From Suttonella sp. R2A3 (GTDB taxonomy: Bacteria; Pseudomonadota; Gammaproteobacteria; Cardiobacteriales; Cardiobacteriaceae): a DNA stretch of 64,000 nucleotides. Made by a program: the position numbers and the translations under genes. The DNA lies in assembly GCF_021513215.1 (NCBI RefSeq), contig NZ_CP090975.1, positions 1,451,001 through 1,515,000 on the forward strand, given 5' to 3'. Below the pieces are notes generated by a model. That model saw only the letters and a program-made list of their open reading frames with translations. It made no database searches and was not told the DNA's origin. Below are positions 56,590 to 64,000 of this stretch, piece after piece (positions within the stretch are counted from its first letter, which is position 1; the number at the start of each line of letters is the position of its first letter).

Positions 56590-56969
56590 GTATCACCATT
56601 GCTCAGGTGGTTTTTTTGGCCACAGCAATCTCACTTAGTGTGTTGATTTTGCTGCAGCAATCTAAAGGCGCTGGTATGGGCGCTTCATTTGGTGCTGGTG
56701 CGTCTGGAACCGTATTCGGTGCGCGCGGCTCAAGTGGTTTTTTATATAAATTAACCCGCGGACTGGCGATTGTCTTTTTCATCAGTGCGTTAGCTTTAGG
56801 GTATTTGCAGAATAAATCGATACACGAAGAAAGCATTTTGACTGACGCTAGCTTGGCGGAAAAAAATGTGGCAACGGAGCTTGACGTGCCTGGTCCGAGT
56901 GCGGATAATAGCGCGCCTGCTTCACGTACCGATGTTCCTGCGCCAGCGCCAGCTGCTGCGGAACAATAA
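56586..56969 (+). CDS. secG: Preprotein translocase subunit SecG
   Basis: 127 aa. Two membrane helices (about 5-24 and 55-73) with the strongly conserved loop VLILLQQSKGAGMGASFGAG, GTVFGARGSSGFLYKLTR. The C-terminal 45 residues are Ala/Pro-rich and variable, as usual. Auxiliary part of the SecYEG channel. Overlaps tpiA by four bases and is followed by a tRNA gene eight bases after its stop. Confidence 0.96.
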   Translation: MSITIAQVVFLATAISLSVLILLQQSKGAGMGASFGAGASGTVFGARGSSGFLYKLTRGLAIVFFISALALGYLQNKSIHEESILTDASLAEKNVATELDVPGPSADNSAPASRTDVPAPAPAAAEQ

Positions 56970-56977
56970 GAATGTTA

Positions 56978-57063
56978 GCCGACGTGGTGGAATTGGTAGA
57001 CACGCTATCTTGAGGGGGTAGTGAGCCTAGCTCGTGCGAGTTCGAGTCTCGCCGTCGGCACCA
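56978..57063 (+). tRNA. tRNA-Leu (anticodon GAG)
   Basis: 86 bases with encoded CCA. Acceptor GCCGACG pairs with CGTCGGC. The anticodon stem CTATC/GGTAG holds TTGAGGG, anticodon GAG for CUC/CUU. Long variable arm and GAGTTCGAGTCTC T arm. Downstream of secG, as leuU is in E. coli; probably processed from the glmM-tpiA-secG transcript. Confidence 0.97.
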
Positions 57064-57213
57064 ATATAATCGAGGCGACGAGTCATTGATATTGTGTTAC
57101 GCTAGATTTCGCGTAATTTCAGTATGGGTCTTTTAAATAAGATGCTATATCAATAGCCATTCGCTTTGACTAAAAAATGAAGAATTTAGCATCTGAGGTA
57201 AGGTATTGTAAGC

Positions 57214-58554
57214 ATGATATCAATCAAAAAGGGAATTGATCTTCCTATCTCTGGTGGCATTTCCGATACCACCATTCACTCCGTTACACCCGATGCCCGT
57301 GTCGCCGTTTTAGGCGATGATTTTGTTGGCTTGAAGCCGACAATGAACGTGGCAGAAGGGGATCGCGTTAAAGCGGGTCAAGCACTATTTGAGGATAAGA
57401 AAAATCCGGGTGTGATGATTTGTTCGCCAGTTGCTGGGGTGGTTGATGCCATCGAGCGTGGTGAGCGCCGCCGCTTGTTATCGGTCATCATTAAGCCTGA
57501 AGGCGATGAGGCGGTCAGTTATGCCCCATGCACCGATGTGAGTAAGCTTGAGCGCGAAGCGGTGGTTGAGCGTTTGCGCGAATCAGGCGTTTGGCCAGTT
57601 CTGCGTACCCGTCCGTTTAATAAAACACCTGCTTTAGAAGCGAAACCTTACGCGATTTTTGTCAACACCATGGATACCAATCCATTATCGTTTGACCCAA
57701 CGCTCGTCCTCGAAGGCCGTGAAGACGATTATTTGGTCGGTTTGCAAGTCTTACAACAGCTGACCGAAGGTAAAGTACACGTTTGTCATCGTCCAAATGC
57801 ACCGCTACCAGTACAGCAGTTTGCCCGCGTTGCCCAGCACGCTTTTGCGGGTATTCACCCTGCAGGTTTGGTTGGTACCCATATTCACTTTGTTGAGCCA
57901 GTTGGCCCTGAAAAACAGGTTTGGCATTTAGGCTTACAAGACTTACTCGCCGTTGGGCATTTATTCCGTACTGGCACGATTGATAACCACCGTGTGGTAG
58001 CGATTGCTGGGCCTGGGGTTAAAAAGCCTAAACTGGTCAAAACCTTGCGTGGGATCGATGCTAAAGCACTATTAGGCGATAACCTGCAAGATGGTAAGCA
58101 GCGCGTGATTTCTGGTTCGGTTTTTGCTGGACGCAAAATGGAAGAAGCGACGTTTTTCTTAGGCGGTTATGACCAGCAAATTTCTGTCTTGCCCGAAGGT
58201 GAAGATTCTATTTTGCTCGAATTCGTTCGCCCTGGGATGTCATCTTACTCACGCACCCGTGCGTACTTAGGCCGTTTCCTCAATGGCAAAAAACTTCCAT
58301 TTACCACCGCGATGCAAGGCTCACCACGGCCGATTTTGCCGTTTGGTATTTATGAAGATGTGATGGCGTTGGATATTTTACCAACGTTGTTGCTTAAAGC
58401 CTTGGCGGTTAAAGATACCGATTCGGCGATTGCCCTTGGCGCATTAGAATTAGATGAAGAAGATATTGCGTTGCTGACCTATGTCGATCCCGGCAAACAT
58501 GATTTCGGGGCTATTTTACGCGAGAACCTGACCTTGATTGAGAAGGAAGGCTAA
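57214..58554 (+). CDS. nqrA: Na+-translocating NADH:quinone reductase subunit A
   Basis: 446 aa, cytoplasmic. The start MISIKKGIDLPISGG, the biotinyl-like segment AEGDRVKAGQALFEDKKNPG and RPFNKTPALEAKPYAIFVN are typical. First gene of nqrABCDEF, the sodium-pumping respiratory complex. Upstream gap 57064-57213 contains no gene and a weak TTGACT (near 57166) but no convincing promoter; a small hairpin with arms TTACGC/GCGTAA follows the tRNA. nqrB begins three bases later. Confidence 0.97.
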   Translation: MISIKKGIDLPISGGISDTTIHSVTPDARVAVLGDDFVGLKPTMNVAEGDRVKAGQALFEDKKNPGVMICSPVAGVVDAIERGERRRLLSVIIKPEGDEAVSYAPCTDVSKLEREAVVERLRESGVWPVLRTRPFNKTPALEAKPYAIFVNTMDTNPLSFDPTLVLEGREDDYLVGLQVLQQLTEGKVHVCHRPNAPLPVQQFARVAQHAFAGIHPAGLVGTHIHFVEPVGPEKQVWHLGLQDLLAVGHLFRTGTIDNHRVVAIAGPGVKKPKLVKTLRGIDAKALLGDNLQDGKQRVISGSVFAGRKMEEATFFLGGYDQQISVLPEGEDSILLEFVRPGMSSYSRTRAYLGRFLNGKKLPFTTAMQGSPRPILPFGIYEDVMALDILPTLLLKALAVKDTDSAIALGALELDEEDIALLTYVDPGKHDFGAILRENLTLIEKEG

Positions 58555-58557
58555 GTG

Positions 58558-59703
58558 ATGAAAAAATTAATTGATAAACTCGCCCCGGTTTTTGAGAAGG
58601 GTGGGAAATTAGAAAAGTTCTATCCACTCTATGAAGCAGCGGCAACGATTCTTTATAGTCCAAATTACGCGACAACACGTCCATCGCATGTGCGCGATCC
58701 GATCGATTTCAAACGCGTGATGATTATTGTTTGGGCAGCGGCTTTCCCGGCGATGATTGCCGGCTGGTATTTTACCGGTGCACAAGCAGCTGCTGCGCAA
58801 GGCGAAACCTGGGGGCTTTTAGCCAACCTGTGGTTTGGCGCTAAACTGCAATTGCCAATCTATATTGTTGCGTTCGCCGTCGGTGGCTTCTGGGAAGTGC
58901 TTTTTGCGCTGATCCGCAAACATGAAATCAGTGAAGGCTTCTTTGTTACCTCGATTCTCTTTGGCCTGATCTTGCCGCCAACGATTCCACTGTGGCAGGT
59001 TGCCTTAGGGATTTCGTTTGGTGTGGTGATCGGTAAAGAAATTTTCGGGGGTACCGGACGTAACTTTGTTAACCCGGCACTCACAGGCCGCGCCTTTTTA
59101 TACTTCGCTTATCCAGCGCAAATTTCTGGTGATTCTGTATGGGTGGCTGTAGATGGCTATTCTGGTGCAACCGCTTTATCGAAAGCAGCCAGCGATGGTA
59201 TGGCTGCAGTGACTGAGCAATGGAGCTGGTGGGACGCGTTTATCGGCAATATCCCAGGTTCGGTGGGGGAGACCTCAACGTTAGCTATCTTGATCGGTGC
59301 GATCATTATCATGGCAACCGGGGTTGCTTCGTGGCGGATTATTCTTGGTGTATTTGCCGGTGGTGCCGCGACTGCCTTGCTGTTTAATGCGATCGGCAGC
59401 GAAACAAACCTGATGTTTGCGATGCCGTTCTGGTGGCATTTTGTGATTGGCGGTTTTGCCTTTGGTGCGGTGTTTATGGCGACCGACCCGGTATCAGCGT
59501 CTGTGACCAATAAAGGCCGCTATATCTTCGGCTTTTTGATCGGGGTGATGACCGTGCTGATCCGTGTGGTCAACCCAGCGTTCCCAGAAGGGATTATGCT
59601 GGCGATCCTGTTTGCTAATATCTTTGCCCCAATTATTGATTATTTTGTGATGAACGCGAATATTAAGCGTCGTAAGGTGAGAACACATGTCAACGCCCAA
59701 TAA
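58558..59703 (+). CDS. nqrB: Na+-NQR subunit B
   Basis: 381 aa from ATG 58558 (a GTG directly before could be read). Membrane subunit with about ten helices. The covalent FMN threonine is T205 in [31 protein letters not shown] and [20 protein letters not shown] are conserved. It has the riboflavin-side and sodium path of the pump. Compared with Vibrio NqrB (about 415 aa) it is shorter at the N-terminus. Overlaps nqrC by 17 bases. Confidence 0.97.
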   Translation: MKKLIDKLAPVFEKGGKLEKFYPLYEAAATILYSPNYATTRPSHVRDPIDFKRVMIIVWAAAFPAMIAGWYFTGAQAAAAQGETWGLLANLWFGAKLQLPIYIVAFAVGGFWEVLFALIRKHEISEGFFVTSILFGLILPPTIPLWQVALGISFGVVIGKEIFGGTGRNFVNPALTGRAFLYFAYPAQISGDSVWVAVDGYSGATALSKAASDGMAAVTEQWSWWDAFIGNIPGSVGETSTLAILIGAIIIMATGVASWRIILGVFAGGAATALLFNAIGSETNLMFAMPFWWHFVIGGFAFGAVFMATDPVSASVTNKGRYIFGFLIGVMTVLIRVVNPAFPEGIMLAILFANIFAPIIDYFVMNANIKRRKVRTHVNAQ

Positions 59704-60499
59704 TTCTAAAATACGCATTCTAGCTTTTGCTGCCGGTGTATGCCTGGTGTGTTCACTAGTGGTTTCAACCGCAGCGGTAGCACTGCGTGATACGCAAGAA
59801 AAAAACCAGTTAAACGAAAAGCGCATCAACATTTTGGTGGCTGCTGGCCTGGCTGAACCTGGTGAGCGTTTGCGTGCAGCAGCGATCAATGAGCGCTATG
59901 AAAAAATCACCCCGGTTGTGGTTGATTTTGCCAGTGGTGAATTGGCCAAACATGATGATCCGGGTGCTTATGATATGTACGCGGCGGCACAAGATAAGAA
60001 AACAGGACATGCAGTCGAAAATGATCCTGCGAGCATTAAGCGCATGGCCGATGAAGGCTCAGCATACTTGTTGATCAAAGATGATCGTATCGAGCGAGTT
60101 ATTCTGCCGGTACAAGGTTATGGTTTGTGGTCAACGATGTATGGCTTTACGGCGATGACCTTAGATGAAGGTGCTGAAATTACCGGTCTGACGTTTTATA
60201 GTCATGGTGAAACCCCAGGTTTGGGCGCGCGTATTACCGACCCAAGCTGGCAGAAGCAATGGGAAGGTGTGGTGCCCTATAATGATAATGGTGAACCACA
60301 AATCCATATGGTCAAAGGCTCTGCAAAGGCAGAACATGGCCAAGTGGATGCGATTTCTGGGGCGACATTAACCAGTCGTGGTGTGGAAAACTTGATGAAC
60401 TTTTGGTTGGGTGAGCAAGGCTATGAATCGTTTGTGCGCCATATCCAAGATGGAGAGATTACCGCTTCTTCAATCACCAGCGCGAACAGCGGATCCTAA
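59687..60499 (+). CDS. nqrC: Na+-NQR subunit C
   Basis: 270 aa. One N-terminal membrane helix (about 9-31) and a periplasmic domain with the flavinylation site T227 in [12 protein letters not shown]. The [11 protein letters not shown] segment is family-specific. FMN is added by ApbE, encoded after nqrF. Spacing to nqrD is 30 bases. Confidence 0.97.
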   Translation: MSTPNNSKIRILAFAAGVCLVCSLVVSTAAVALRDTQEKNQLNEKRINILVAAGLAEPGERLRAAAINERYEKITPVVVDFASGELAKHDDPGAYDMYAAAQDKKTGHAVENDPASIKRMADEGSAYLLIKDDRIERVILPVQGYGLWSTMYGFTAMTLDEGAEITGLTFYSHGETPGLGARITDPSWQKQWEGVVPYNDNGEPQIHMVKGSAKAEHGQVDAISGATLTSRGVENLMNFWLGEQGYESFVRHIQDGEITASSITSANSGS

Positions 60500-60529
60500 C
60501 GTATAACGCATCATGAGCAAGAGGTTTTT

Positions 60530-61219
60530 ATGAGTGATAAAACATACGATTATAAAAGAATATTGTTTGAACCAATTTTCGACCAAAACCCAATCGGTTT
60601 ACAGGTATTAGGGATTTGTTCGGCGCTAGCGGTTACCGGCAATATGAAAACAGCGTTTTTGATGTGTTTGGCGTTAACGGCAGTGACCGCATTGTCTAAC
60701 CTGTTTGTTAGTCTTATTCGCAAACAGATTCCAAACAGCATCCGAATTATCGTGCAGATGACGATTGTCGCCTCGCTGGTTATTCTCGTCGATCAGTTCT
60801 TGAAAGCGTATGCCTTTGAGCTGTCTAAACAGCTTTCGGTATTCGTTGGCCTGATCATTACCAACTGTATCGTGATGGGGCGCTTGGAAGCGTATGCGAT
60901 GAGTAACCCACCGCTGCCGAGCTTGGTTGACGGTATTGGTAACGGCTTAGGCTACAGCGTCTTACTACTCGTGGTCGGTACGATTCGTGAAATCACCGGT
61001 AGCGGCACGTGGTTTGGCATGACTGTACTGCCAACCGTGCAAGATGGTGGCTGGTATTTGCCTAACGGGATGATGTTATTGCCACCGAGTGCTTTCTTTA
61101 TTATTGGCTTGTTGATTTGGGCCTTACGTGCTTGGAAACCTGAGCAGAATGAAGAACGTGAATACCAACCAGCTGAAGCGTCAACACCACAAGTTGGTGG
61201 TCACCCGGCACATCAGTAG
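60530..61219 (+). CDS. nqrD: Na+-NQR subunit D
   Basis: 229 aa. Six membrane helices; [20 protein letters not shown], the cysteine in [15 protein letters not shown] (Fe-S ligand shared with NqrE) and [19 protein letters not shown] are diagnostic. The C-terminal tail is hydrophilic and longer than in Vibrio ([15 protein letters not shown]). Confidence 0.97.
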   Translation: MSDKTYDYKRILFEPIFDQNPIGLQVLGICSALAVTGNMKTAFLMCLALTAVTALSNLFVSLIRKQIPNSIRIIVQMTIVASLVILVDQFLKAYAFELSKQLSVFVGLIITNCIVMGRLEAYAMSNPPLPSLVDGIGNGLGYSVLLLVVGTIREITGSGTWFGMTVLPTVQDGGWYLPNGMMLLPPSAFFIIGLLIWALRAWKPEQNEEREYQPAEASTPQVGGHPAHQ

Positions 61220-61228
61220 GAGCAGATT

Positions 61229-61840
61229 GTGGAACATTATATTAGTTTATTTGTGAAATCGGTGTTCATTGAAAATATGGCACTGTCATTCTTCCTCGGT
61301 ATGTGCACCTTCTTGGCAGTATCGAAGAAAATTCCTACCGCGATTGGTTTGGGTACCGCGGTGGTTGTTGTACAAACCATCACTGTCCCGGTGAACAACC
61401 TGCTTTATCAATTTTTGATCAAGCCAGATGCGATTTTCTGGGATTGGTTGGGGCTAGACGTTAATCTGAGCTTTATCGGTTTGATTGCCTACATCGGGGT
61501 TATTGCCGCGTTGGTGCAAATTCTCGAGATGTTTTTGGATAAATACGTCCCAGCGCTCTATTCTGCGCTCGGTGTGTTCCTGCCGTTGATCACCGTAAAC
61601 TGCGCCATTTTGGGTGGCTCGTTGTTCATGGTTGAGCGGAATTACACTTTCCCTGAATCGGTCGTTTATGGGGTTGGTAGTGGTCTAGGCTGGGCAATTG
61701 CGATTGTCTTGCTCGCTGGTGTGCGTGAAAAATTACGCTACGCCGATATCCCGAAAGGCTTGGAAGGTTTGGGGATCACGTTTATCTCCGCAGGCCTGAT
61801 GGCCATTGGGTTTATGTCGTTTTCCGGCGTACAGTTGTAA
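61229..61840 (+). CDS. nqrE: Na+-NQR subunit E
   Basis: 203 aa, GTG start (61229) with AGGAGC upstream. Six membrane helices. [20 protein letters not shown] carries one conserved cysteine and [15 protein letters not shown] the second; together with those of NqrD they hold the intramembrane iron centre. Twelve bases before nqrF. Confidence 0.97.
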   Translation: MEHYISLFVKSVFIENMALSFFLGMCTFLAVSKKIPTAIGLGTAVVVVQTITVPVNNLLYQFLIKPDAIFWDWLGLDVNLSFIGLIAYIGVIAALVQILEMFLDKYVPALYSALGVFLPLITVNCAILGGSLFMVERNYTFPESVVYGVGSGLGWAIAIVLLAGVREKLRYADIPKGLEGLGITFISAGLMAIGFMSFSGVQL

Positions 61841-61852
61841 GAGGAGTCACGC

Positions 61853-63070
61853 ATGGAAATTATTTATGGCGTATTAGTTTTCACCGGCTTGGTGTTATTG
61901 CTCGCAGCAGTGATTTTGGTCGCGCGCCGCTTTTTGGTGCCACAAGGCGATGTAAAAATCATGGTCAACGAAGAAAAAGAAATCAGCGTACCGGCAGGTG
62001 GGAAGTTGCTCGGTGCTTTAGCTGAAGGTGGCTTGTATGTGTCATCAGCTTGTGGCGGCGGCGGTAGCTGCGGTCAGTGTACGGTGGTGGTTAACGAAGG
62101 TGGCGGTGAAATCCTGCCGGTTGAGCTGAACCACATCACCAAACGCGAAGCGCGCGAAGGTGTTCGTCTTTCATGTCAGGTCGCGGTTAAAAGCGATATG
62201 AACGTAGAAGTTGAAGAATCGGTATTTGGGGTTAAAAAATGGGAGTGCGAAGTCATTTCCAACGATAACGTCGCGACCTTTATTAAAGAATTGAAGTTGC
62301 AAATCCCTGATGGCGAATCGGTTCCGTTCCGCGCGGGTGGGTATATTCAGATCGAGTGTGGTCCTTATGACATCAACTACAGCGATTACGATGTTGATGA
62401 AGAATACCGCGAAGATTGGGAAAAATTCGGCTTATTTAAGATTCACGCGGTGAATAATAACGATGTCACGCGTGCGTACTCGATGGCGAACTATCCCGAG
62501 GAAAAAGGCATTATCATGCTCAACGTGCGTATTGCCTCACCACCACCGAATAATCCAAACGTACAGCCAGGGTTGATGTCGAGCTACATCTTTAACCTCA
62601 AAGCTGGCGATAAAGTGACGATTTCTGGCCCATTTGGTGAGTTCTTTGCCAAAGAAACCGAAGCGGAAATGGTCTTTATCGGTGGTGGTGCGGGTATGGC
62701 ACCGATGCGTTCGCACATCTTTGACCAGCTCAAGCGTTTGGACAGCAAGCGGAAAATCACCTTCTGGTATGGTGCACGTTCTAAGCGTGAAATGTTCTAT
62801 GTTGAAGATTTTGACCGTCTCGCGGCAGAACACGATAACTTTGAATGGCATTGTGCGCTTTCTGATCCGCTGCCTGATGATAATTGGGATGGCTACACAG
62901 GCTTTATCCATAATGTGGTTTATGAGAACCACTTGAAAAATCATCCTGCGCCAGAAGATTGTGAGTACTACATGTGTGGGCCGCCGATTATGAATAAGTC
63001 GGTCATCGAGATGCTGCATAATCTGGGTGTCGAAGATGAAAACATCTTGCTGGATGATTTTGGGGGATAA
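61853..63070 (+). CDS. nqrF: Na+-NQR subunit F, NADH-oxidising
   Basis: 405 aa. One N-terminal helix (3-25), a [2Fe-2S] ferredoxin domain with C67, C73, C76 and C108 ([19 protein letters not shown]), and an FAD/NADH reductase domain ([42 protein letters not shown], ending LLDDFGG). It is the electron entry point. Complete. Confidence 0.98.
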   Translation: MEIIYGVLVFTGLVLLLAAVILVARRFLVPQGDVKIMVNEEKEISVPAGGKLLGALAEGGLYVSSACGGGGSCGQCTVVVNEGGGEILPVELNHITKREAREGVRLSCQVAVKSDMNVEVEESVFGVKKWECEVISNDNVATFIKELKLQIPDGESVPFRAGGYIQIECGPYDINYSDYDVDEEYREDWEKFGLFKIHAVNNNDVTRAYSMANYPEEKGIIMLNVRIASPPPNNPNVQPGLMSSYIFNLKAGDKVTISGPFGEFFAKETEAEMVFIGGGAGMAPMRSHIFDQLKRLDSKRKITFWYGARSKREMFYVEDFDRLAAEHDNFEWHCALSDPLPDDNWDGYTGFIHNVVYENHLKNHPAPEDCEYYMCGPPIMNKSVIEMLHNLGVEDENILLDDFGG

Positions 63071-64000
63071 GTGTCCACGATAATTCAGCGTTGTTACATG
63101 CCACTGCTTGTTGCAGTGGCATTGTTGTTTCTAGGATGCAAGCCGCAAACTCAAGATCAGGAAGTGCTGCGTTTACAAGGTGAGACGATGGGTACGTACT
63201 GGCAGGTGAGTGTGGCCGATCCGGTGGATGACCAGGATGCCCTGCGTGGGGAAATTGTCCAAGTGCTGGCTGAAGTCAACCAAGAAATGTCGACCTACAT
63301 AGCAGATTCAGCGATTTCACAATTTAACCAACGACAAAGCACCGAGCCACAAACGGTGAGTGCGGCTTTTATCGATAATCTGCTTGCGGCACAAACCATT
63401 AGTGAGCAAAGCGATGGCGTTTATGATATCACCGTGGCGCCGTTGGTGAATTTGTGGGGATTTGGTCCTGATGCTATCGATGAAGCACCATCACAGGCAG
63501 CGATTGATGCTGCGCTAACAAATGTCGGCTATCAGCAGTTGATTATAGACCCACAGGCGATGACACTTGCTAAAATCAACCCTAGCGTAATGATCGATTT
63601 GTCGTCGATTGCTAAAGGCTATGGTGTTGATGCGGTTGCCTCGCGACTTAGTGAATTGGGCTATCAGCATGTGTTGGTCGATATTGGCGGGGAAGTGCTT
63701 GCAGTGGGTCAAAAGTTTGGTGAGCCTTGGCGGATTGCTGTGGAGCGGCCTGAAGAGGGGCAACACGTTCAGCAAGTCATTGCGCTCAATGATCATGATG
63801 AGTCGCAGATGGCGTTAGCGACTTCCGGAAATTACCGCAACTATATTGATTATGATGGTGCACGAGTCGCCCACACGATTGATCCCCGCACAGGTACCAG
63901 TACCCAGTCGCCTTTACTTTCGGTAAGTGTGATGGCGTCTTCTTGCATGTATGCTGATGGTTATGCCACTGCGTTAATGGCATTAGGCGCAGAAGCTGCA
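63071..64000 (+). CDS. apbE: FAD:protein FMN transferase ApbE (cut by the right edge)
   Basis: 310 codons present, open at base 64000. GTG start directly after the nqrF stop; an ATG at 63098 (MPLLVAVALLFLGC) is an alternative. It is a lipoprotein: lipobox LFLGC. The domain has RLQGETMGTYWQV, DITVAPLVNLWGFGP, KINPSVMIDLSSIAKGYGVD and the AHTIDPRTG motif near the end. It transfers FMN from FAD to Thr in NqrB and NqrC, fitting its position after the nqr operon. Confidence 0.96.
   Translation, partial: MSTIIQRCYMPLLVAVALLFLGCKPQTQDQEVLRLQGETMGTYWQVSVADPVDDQDALRGEIVQVLAEVNQEMSTYIADSAISQFNQRQSTEPQTVSAAFIDNLLAAQTISEQSDGVYDITVAPLVNLWGFGPDAIDEAPSQAAIDAALTNVGYQQLIIDPQAMTLAKINPSVMIDLSSIAKGYGVDAVASRLSELGYQHVLVDIGGEVLAVGQKFGEPWRIAVERPEEGQHVQQVIALNDHDESQMALATSGNYRNYIDYDGARVAHTIDPRTGTSTQSPLLSVSVMASSCMYADGYATALMALGAEAA

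Noticed and set aside
1..64000. Search by eye for CRISPR repeats, insertion sequences, prophage genes, rRNA and known riboswitch cores.
   Set aside because: No regularly spaced repeats, transposase, integrase or rRNA segments seen; a covariance-model scan was not possible.

Overview
This 64 kb window looks like chromosomal DNA of a gammaproteobacterium with roughly balanced base composition. The markers are a full na+-nqr operon, the rpmF-plsX-fabHDG-acpP-fabF-mltG-tmk-holB-pilZ block, clpP-clpX-lon-hup, glmM-tpiA-secG followed by tRNA-Leu(GAG), bifunctional PutA, malate synthase G, and tyrS next to an M23 peptidase and anmK. The gene set and mixed synteny would fit a small-genome lineage such as Cardiobacteriales, but that placement is a guess from general knowledge. 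I see no insertion sequence, prophage, CRISPR array or rRNA.

Layout. 1-14.1 kb is entirely on the minus strand. It holds a type I restriction methyltransferase cut by the left edge, a small secreted protein, a TolC/HlyD/ABC-2 export operon with no ATPase gene, putA, a secreted ankyrin protein, pyruvate kinase, 5-formyl-THF cyclo-ligase and a CysB-like regulator. From 14.2 to 37.2 kb everything is on the plus strand: cysteine synthase, ampD, a class A beta-lactamase-like hydrolase, the fatty acid and cell-envelope block, the clpP-clpX-lon protease cluster behind a textbook sigma-32 promoter, HU, tRNA-Leu(CAA), secB-gpsA-rluA, and two tandem DUF945/YdgA-like secreted proteins. From 37.3 to 51.6 kb strands are mixed: glcB, a persulfide-sensor-type ArsR repressor with a DUF2892 protein, glycerate kinase, DsrE and CHMI family proteins, folA, anmK, an M23 peptidase, tyrS, a secreted trypsin-like protease with a membrane partner, dps and polA. 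From 51.7 kb to the end all genes are plus: a LOG protein overlapping TRAP transporter genes dctQM (no dctP), glmM-tpiA-secG-tRNA-Leu(GAG), nqrABCDEF and a right-truncated apbE.

How it fits together. Several genes serve wall recycling and remodelling (ampD, anmK, mltG, M23 peptidase, glmM). NqrA-F and ApbE form one functional unit, because ApbE attaches the FMN groups to NqrB and NqrC. CysB-like/CysM and the ArsR-DUF2892-DsrE neighbourhood concern sulfur handling. glcB and glycerate kinase concern C2/C3 acids.

The most unusual points are: (1) a 360-base AT-rich gap at 15.23-15.59 kb where gene direction switches, holding three exact TTATNCACA DnaA-box matches; (2) two interleaved inverted repeats (pseudoknot order) ending on the ampD start codon; (3) an ABC-2 exporter operon with no ATPase; (4) the tandem DUF945 pair with duplicated promoters and terminators; (5) a 23-base palindrome in front of the DUF2892-arsR unit.
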